Of a stretch of 64,000 nt of DNA, positions 61,009 to 64,000 are shown piece by piece. The position numbers were made by a program, and so were the translations under genes. A model generated the notes under the pieces. The model worked only from the letters and a program-made list of their open reading frames with translations, had not been told where the DNA came from and did not search any database. Origin of the DNA: Pseudomonadota bacterium (lineage in GTDB: Bacteria; Pseudomonadota; Alphaproteobacteria; Rhizobiales; Rhizobiaceae). How positions within the stretch are numbered: position 1 is the stretch's first letter; the number at the start of each line of letters is the position of its first letter. The stretch covers positions 124,001 to 188,000 of the forward strand of contig JAEYDD010000074.1 in NCBI GenBank assembly GCA_023404095.1. The letters are read 5' to 3'.

Positions 61009-61950
61009 ATGACCATCGCCTCGCAGCATTCCTCCGGCGACATCCTCGCCGACCGCCGCGCCGACTATGCCCGCATGCTCGCCGAAGGTGGCGATTTTTC
61101 GGGCGCCGCCGAACTTATGGAGCAGGCGCTGGAGATATCGCCCGGCTGGGCGGCCGGCTGGTTCCGGCTTGCGGAGTATGCCGAGAAGGCGGGAAGCGTT
61201 CCGATCGCTGCGGCCGCGTTAGGCCGTGTGCTGGAACTCGCACCGGAGGATCCGTTTGGAGCCGGGCTTCGGCTGGCGGTGCTCGGTGCTGCGGACGTCC
61301 CCGCCACACCGCCGACGCGCTATGTCGAACAGCTCTTTGACGACTACGCGCAGCGCTTCGACACCGCGCTGGTCGAGAAGCTGGACTACAGCGTTCCGCA
61401 GAAACTGGCTGCGCTGGTCGCAGACGGCATTTCCAGCGAACGCTTTGCCCATGTGACCGATCTGGGATGCGGCACCGGTCTCTTCGGTGAGCGCATTCGC
61501 GCGCGCGCCGATTTTCTCGAAGGCTTCGACCTTTCGGCAAACATGCTGGCCAAGGCACGGGAAAAGCGGGTCTATGACCGCCTGGCGCAGGCGGACCTGT
61601 CGCTGCCACCATCGGAGAGCGGCGTATTCGAGGCCGACCTGACGCCCGGCCGCGCCGACCTTGCCAGCGCCGCCGACGTGCTGATGTACCTCGGCGAACT
61701 CACGCCCGTTTTTGCGATCGCATTTCGCCTGATTGCGCCACGCGGTCACTTCGCTTTCTCGGTTGAGGATGCCGGGGCGGAAGAGACCTATGTACTGCGC
61801 TCATCGCTGCGCTATGCGCACGCCGAAACCTACGTGCGTCAGCGGGCCGAGCAAGGCGGATTCGATCTGCTCCAGAGCCGGCAAACGGTCATACGCATGG
61901 ATGCCGGCGCACCTGTCACGGGCAGGCTCTACCTCGCTCAACGTCGCTGA
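61009..61950 (+). CDS. TPR-containing SAM-dependent methyltransferase
   Basis: This 313-residue protein has an N-terminal tetratricopeptide region (about residues 18-90, with FSGAAELMEQALEISPGWAA) and a class I methyltransferase domain with motif I VTDLGCGTGLFGERI and EGFDLSANMLAKAREK. The acceptor could be a protein bound by the TPR or a small molecule; it is not identifiable. It diverges from DUF6460 with a 96-base gap. The combination is conserved as a predicted methyltransferase in alphaproteobacteria. Confidence 0.88.
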   Translation: MTIASQHSSGDILADRRADYARMLAEGGDFSGAAELMEQALEISPGWAAGWFRLAEYAEKAGSVPIAAAALGRVLELAPEDPFGAGLRLAVLGAADVPATPPTRYVEQLFDDYAQRFDTALVEKLDYSVPQKLAALVADGISSERFAHVTDLGCGTGLFGERIRARADFLEGFDLSANMLAKAREKRVYDRLAQADLSLPPSESGVFEADLTPGRADLASAADVLMYLGELTPVFAIAFRLIAPRGHFAFSVEDAGAEETYVLRSSLRYAHAETYVRQRAEQGGFDLLQSRQTVIRMDAGAPVTGRLYLAQRR

Positions 61951-62022
61951 CGCAGCAACCTTCCGGCTTGCTTATGCTGCGCCGCAATATAAAACAGATT
62001 CATTATCCACGCGGAGACTTCG

Positions 62023-62658
62023 ATGAGCGGCGACAAGCGGCGCTTCGGCTTCTGGAACCCTGCTCCCACGCGCCATTCCGCGCTTGAGGACGCGCAGGGC
62101 ATTTTCACGGGCAGCATGGTCGCCGCACTGGGATTGACGCTGATCGGCAGCGCCGGGCTCGTTGCAAGCGGGATCGCGGGCGTCGCCTTCATCCTGCATT
62201 ACCTTACGGGCTACAGCTTCGGCCTTCATTATACCGTGTTGAACATGCCGTTTTATGCGCTGTCCCTCTCTCGGCTCGGCAAGGCGTTCACGATCAAGAC
62301 GTTTATCGCCGTTGGCCTGACCTCGCTGATCACGGAAATCCAGCCGCGATATCTCAAGATCGAGACGCTCGATCCCGTCTGGGCGGCATTGCTTGCGGGA
62401 ATTCTGGTCGGGTTCGGGCTGCTGGCGCTGTACCGCCATCGCGCAAGCCTTGGGGGGCTCGGCATCCTTGCCGTCTACCTGCAGGACCGCTTCGGGATCC
62501 GGGCCGGGCTGGTGCAATTGGGCTTCGATCTCGTCGTGCTCGCGGCAGCTTTTGCCGTTGCCGCGCCCTATATCGTGCTATGTTCGGTGATCGGCGCCAT
62601 CGTGCTGAACCTGTTTCTGACGATCAACCATCGCGCCGACCGCTACATCGCCATGTAA
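62023..62658 (+). CDS. YitT-family membrane protein
   Basis: This 211-residue integral membrane protein has five or six spans, with ITGYSFG-like LTGYSFGLHYTVLNMPFYAL and ALYRHRASLGGLGILAVYLQ, features of the YitT/DUF161 family whose role is unclear. An N-terminal cytoplasmic tail of about 27 residues precedes the first helix. A GGAG site precedes the ATG. It follows the methyltransferase gene by 72 bases on the same strand. Confidence 0.87.
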   Translation: MSGDKRRFGFWNPAPTRHSALEDAQGIFTGSMVAALGLTLIGSAGLVASGIAGVAFILHYLTGYSFGLHYTVLNMPFYALSLSRLGKAFTIKTFIAVGLTSLITEIQPRYLKIETLDPVWAALLAGILVGFGLLALYRHRASLGGLGILAVYLQDRFGIRAGLVQLGFDLVVLAAAFAVAAPYIVLCSVIGAIVLNLFLTINHRADRYIAM

Positions 62659-62698
62659 AGCGGGCGGCACATGGCCGCCCCCCTTTTCACAAACCGCG

Positions 62699-63160
62699 TC
62701 AGGCAGCCTTTGCCGGCTTGTCGATCGGGTGCTGGGAGCGGAAGCCGACCGCCAAGCGGTTCCAGATGTTGATCGTGCCGATCGCAACGGTCACCTTCGT
62801 CATTTCCTCCTCGGAAAATTGCGCCTTCAAAGCCTCGTAGGCCTCGTCCGGAGCTCCCGTCCGAGCGATGTCGGTCACCGCATCGACCCAGCCGAGCAGC
62901 GCACGTTCGCGATCGTCGTAGACCGGCGATTCCTTCCAGACCGACATCATGTTGATCCACTGCTCGGACAGACCATCGTGGCGCGACTCCTTGACGTGCA
63001 TGTCGACACAAAAGGCGCAGCCGTTGATGATCGAGGCGCGTAGCTTGATCAGATGGATGAAGCGGCGCTCGAGCCCCGAATTCTGTACGAACTCCTCCAG
63101 GGCCACGACGGCCTTGTAGGATTCGGGGGATGCTTTGAAGAAATTGAAACGCGGTTGCAT
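62699..63160 (-). CDS. AhpD-like carboxymuconolactone decarboxylase-family protein
   Basis: This 153-residue helical protein has the redox motif CAFCVDMH, the C-x-x-C plus His signature of AhpD-like alkylhydroperoxidases within the carboxymuconolactone decarboxylase family. It probably reduces peroxides, using its Cys pair. It follows the Rrf2-regulator gene by 23 bases, and both share the promoter at 63702-63737. The GAGAGGAAAGACC site fixes ATG 63160. Confidence 0.92.
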   Translation of the reverse strand: MQPRFNFFKASPESYKAVVALEEFVQNSGLERRFIHLIKLRASIINGCAFCVDMHVKESRHDGLSEQWINMMSVWKESPVYDDRERALLGWVDAVTDIARTGAPDEAYEALKAQFSEEEMTKVTVAIGTINIWNRLAVGFRSQHPIDKPAKAA

Positions 63161-63183
63161 GGTCTTTCCTCTCGGTTGCTGTT

Positions 63184-63684
63184 TCAGCTGGATTTACGTT
63201 CATGCTGCTCGAGGAAGGTACAGCCACGTGCCGCGACCGCGCCATCCTTGTCTTGCTCGGCCAGTTGGCCGAGGACCGCGGCGATGGTGGTCTTCGCCAG
63301 TTCGTCACGGTAGGCGCGTTCCGCCCTCAGCATCGCCGCGTTGATCTGGCAGGGCCGGGTCATGTAGCGCTGGGGCAGCGGGTTCGGCCCGCGCTGCCGG
63401 ATCTCCTTGCAGCGGAAGGCCGGCTCCCGGCCCTCCACGGCAAGCACGACGTCGAGAAGGGTGACCTCGTCGGCTCCGCGCGACAGGCGGTAGCCGCCGC
63501 GGGGGCCCGGAACGGTTTGAAGGATCCCTGCCGCCGACAGAGCCTGAAGATGCTTCAGCAGGTAGCTGGTGGACACGCCGTGGAAGTCCGCCAGGGCTGC
63601 CGCCGACAGCACGCCACCGGGTGAAAGGCCGGACAGCATCGCCACGCTATGGATCGCCTGTTCAACGCCGTCGCTGAGTTTCAA
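63184..63684 (-). CDS. Rrf2-family transcriptional regulator, TTG start
   Basis: This 166-residue Rrf2 regulator has a winged helix (SAAALADFHGVSTSYLLKHL, PGPRGGYRLSR) and three later cysteines (FRCKEI, RPCQIN, RGCTF), a spacing unlike the IscR/NsrR C-x5-C-x5-C cluster. It may sense redox through thiols or an iron-sulfur cluster. The start codon is TTG (63684), justified by an AAGGAGGCGATC site directly upstream and the canonical MKLSDGVEQAIH N-terminus. It is autoregulated by inference from the operator at 63702-63718. Confidence 0.88.
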   Translation of the reverse strand: MKLSDGVEQAIHSVAMLSGLSPGGVLSAAALADFHGVSTSYLLKHLQALSAAGILQTVPGPRGGYRLSRGADEVTLLDVVLAVEGREPAFRCKEIRQRGPNPLPQRYMTRPCQINAAMLRAERAYRDELAKTTIAAVLGQLAEQDKDGAVAARGCTFLEQHERKSS

Positions 63685-63701
63685 GATCGCCTCCTTATTC
63701 G

Positions 63702-63737
63702 TGGATATTTTTTATCCATGATTATCATGCATGTCAA
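63702..63737 (-). promoter_or_regulatory. Promoter and operator of the Rrf2/AhpD-like operon
   Basis: Minus-strand TTGACA (complement of 63732-63737) is followed after 17 bases by TAAAAA (complement of 63709-63714) as -10. A perfect inverted repeat TGGATA-N5-TATCCA (63702-63718) covers the -10, an ideal place for repression. It lies 17 bases upstream of the Rrf2 start codon. Confidence 0.7.
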
Positions 63738-63844
63738 GGCCGCTCGATCTGGCCGCCTTGGAACAACCGTAACGCCTTGAATTGGCGTGTGATCGCGCGG
63801 GAAAAGCATTTTCCGCCGAGAGGAATCTGCGATAGCCTCGCCTC

Positions 63845-64000
63845 GTGAACACAAACGATTCCAGCCAGCCGGGCGCTGATGCCCTGCCGCGCTCCTTTAC
63901 CGACTGGTTTGCGGCGCGGGGCTGGGCTCCACGCGCCCATCAGATGGAACTGCTCGCGCGGGCACACGCCGGCGAAAGCCTGCTCCTGATCGCGCCGACG
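63845..64000 (+). CDS. Ligase-associated Lhr-type DEXH helicase, N-terminus only
   Basis: The first 52 codons of a gene running off the window start with GTG at 63845. The RSFTDWFAARGWAPRAHQME...SLLLIAPT sequence is the Q-motif and start of Walker A of Lhr-type helicases that accompany an ATP-dependent DNA ligase and a metallo-beta-lactamase-fold exonuclease in a predicted DNA repair cluster. The rest of the gene and any neighbours lie beyond position 64000. No clear Shine-Dalgarno site precedes the GTG. Confidence 0.78.
   Translation, partial: MNTNDSSQPGADALPRSFTDWFAARGWAPRAHQMELLARAHAGESLLLIAPT

Noticed and set aside
1..64000. CRISPR arrays, insertion sequences, prophage genes, rRNA operons, riboswitches
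   Set aside because: I looked for regularly spaced repeats, transposase or integrase motifs, rRNA-like sequence and known riboswitch cores and saw none.

Overview
This 64 kb window looks like the chromosome of a Rhizobiaceae member (Rhizobium/Agrobacterium/Ensifer/Shinella type). The evidence is the high GC content, a chemotaxis operon in the rhizobial order (receptor, cheS, cheY1, cheA, cheW, cheR, cheB, cheY2, cheD, cheT), a rhamnose locus in the rhizobial rhaRSTPQUK / rhaDI layout, the murA-DUF2948-hisD-UPF0262-infA-maf-yacG housekeeping block, and a repeat resembling the rhizobial RIME element. I cannot assign the genus from sequence alone. Almost all genes are intact and there are no IS elements or CRISPR arrays.

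Layout. (1) 0.3-8.9 kb, minus strand: the complete chemotaxis operon, headed by a soluble receptor with a globin-type sensor domain that appears to lack the heme-ligating histidine. (2) 9.5-20.5 kb: the L-rhamnose regulon. The rhaR-S-T-P-Q-U-K operon (regulator, ABC importer, mutarotase, kinase) is divergent from rhaD-rhaI. A mirrored promoter lies between them, and a RIME-like palindromic element sits between rhaS and rhaT. (3) 20.6-29.4 kb: mostly minus-strand housekeeping genes (pncB, tRNA-Phe, yacG, maf, infA, an ArsC/LMW-PTP-like phosphatase, UPF0262, hisD, DUF2948, murA). (4) 29.5-30.95 kb: tRNA-Thr followed by a lower-GC sulfotransferase gene and about 300 bp of non-coding sequence, possibly a small horizontally acquired insert. 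(5) 30.95-37.9 kb: SURF1 and the cyoABCD quinol oxidase operon, divergent from an MFS transporter, then a strong candidate small RNA with three hairpins and an intrinsic terminator.

(6) 38.0-47.8 kb: a DUF1003 protein, then an accessory guanidino-compound catabolic locus. One arm encodes an arginine-deiminase/dimethylarginine-hydrolase family enzyme, a BetI-like TetR regulator, an AruH-like arginine transaminase and an AruI-like 2-ketoarginine decarboxylase. The other, divergent arm encodes a polar amino-acid ABC importer and an M20 amidohydrolase. Together they suggest import, deacylation and catabolism of a modified arginine. This is the most interesting metabolic hypothesis in the window. 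(7) 47.9-52.2 kb: two tandem 80-residue exported proteins with a nearly identical translation leader, a chorismate mutase, galE, an aminotransferase and mscL. (8) 52.4-56.7 kb: a CrbS-like sensor kinase fused to a sodium/solute symporter domain, convergent with a CrbR-like LuxR-type regulator. (9) 56.75-64 kb: small exported proteins, pyrD, a MATE exporter, a CAP lipoprotein, a TPR-methyltransferase, a YitT-like membrane protein, an AhpD-like/Rrf2 redox operon with a clear operator, and the first 52 codons of an Lhr-type ligase-associated helicase cut off by the window edge.
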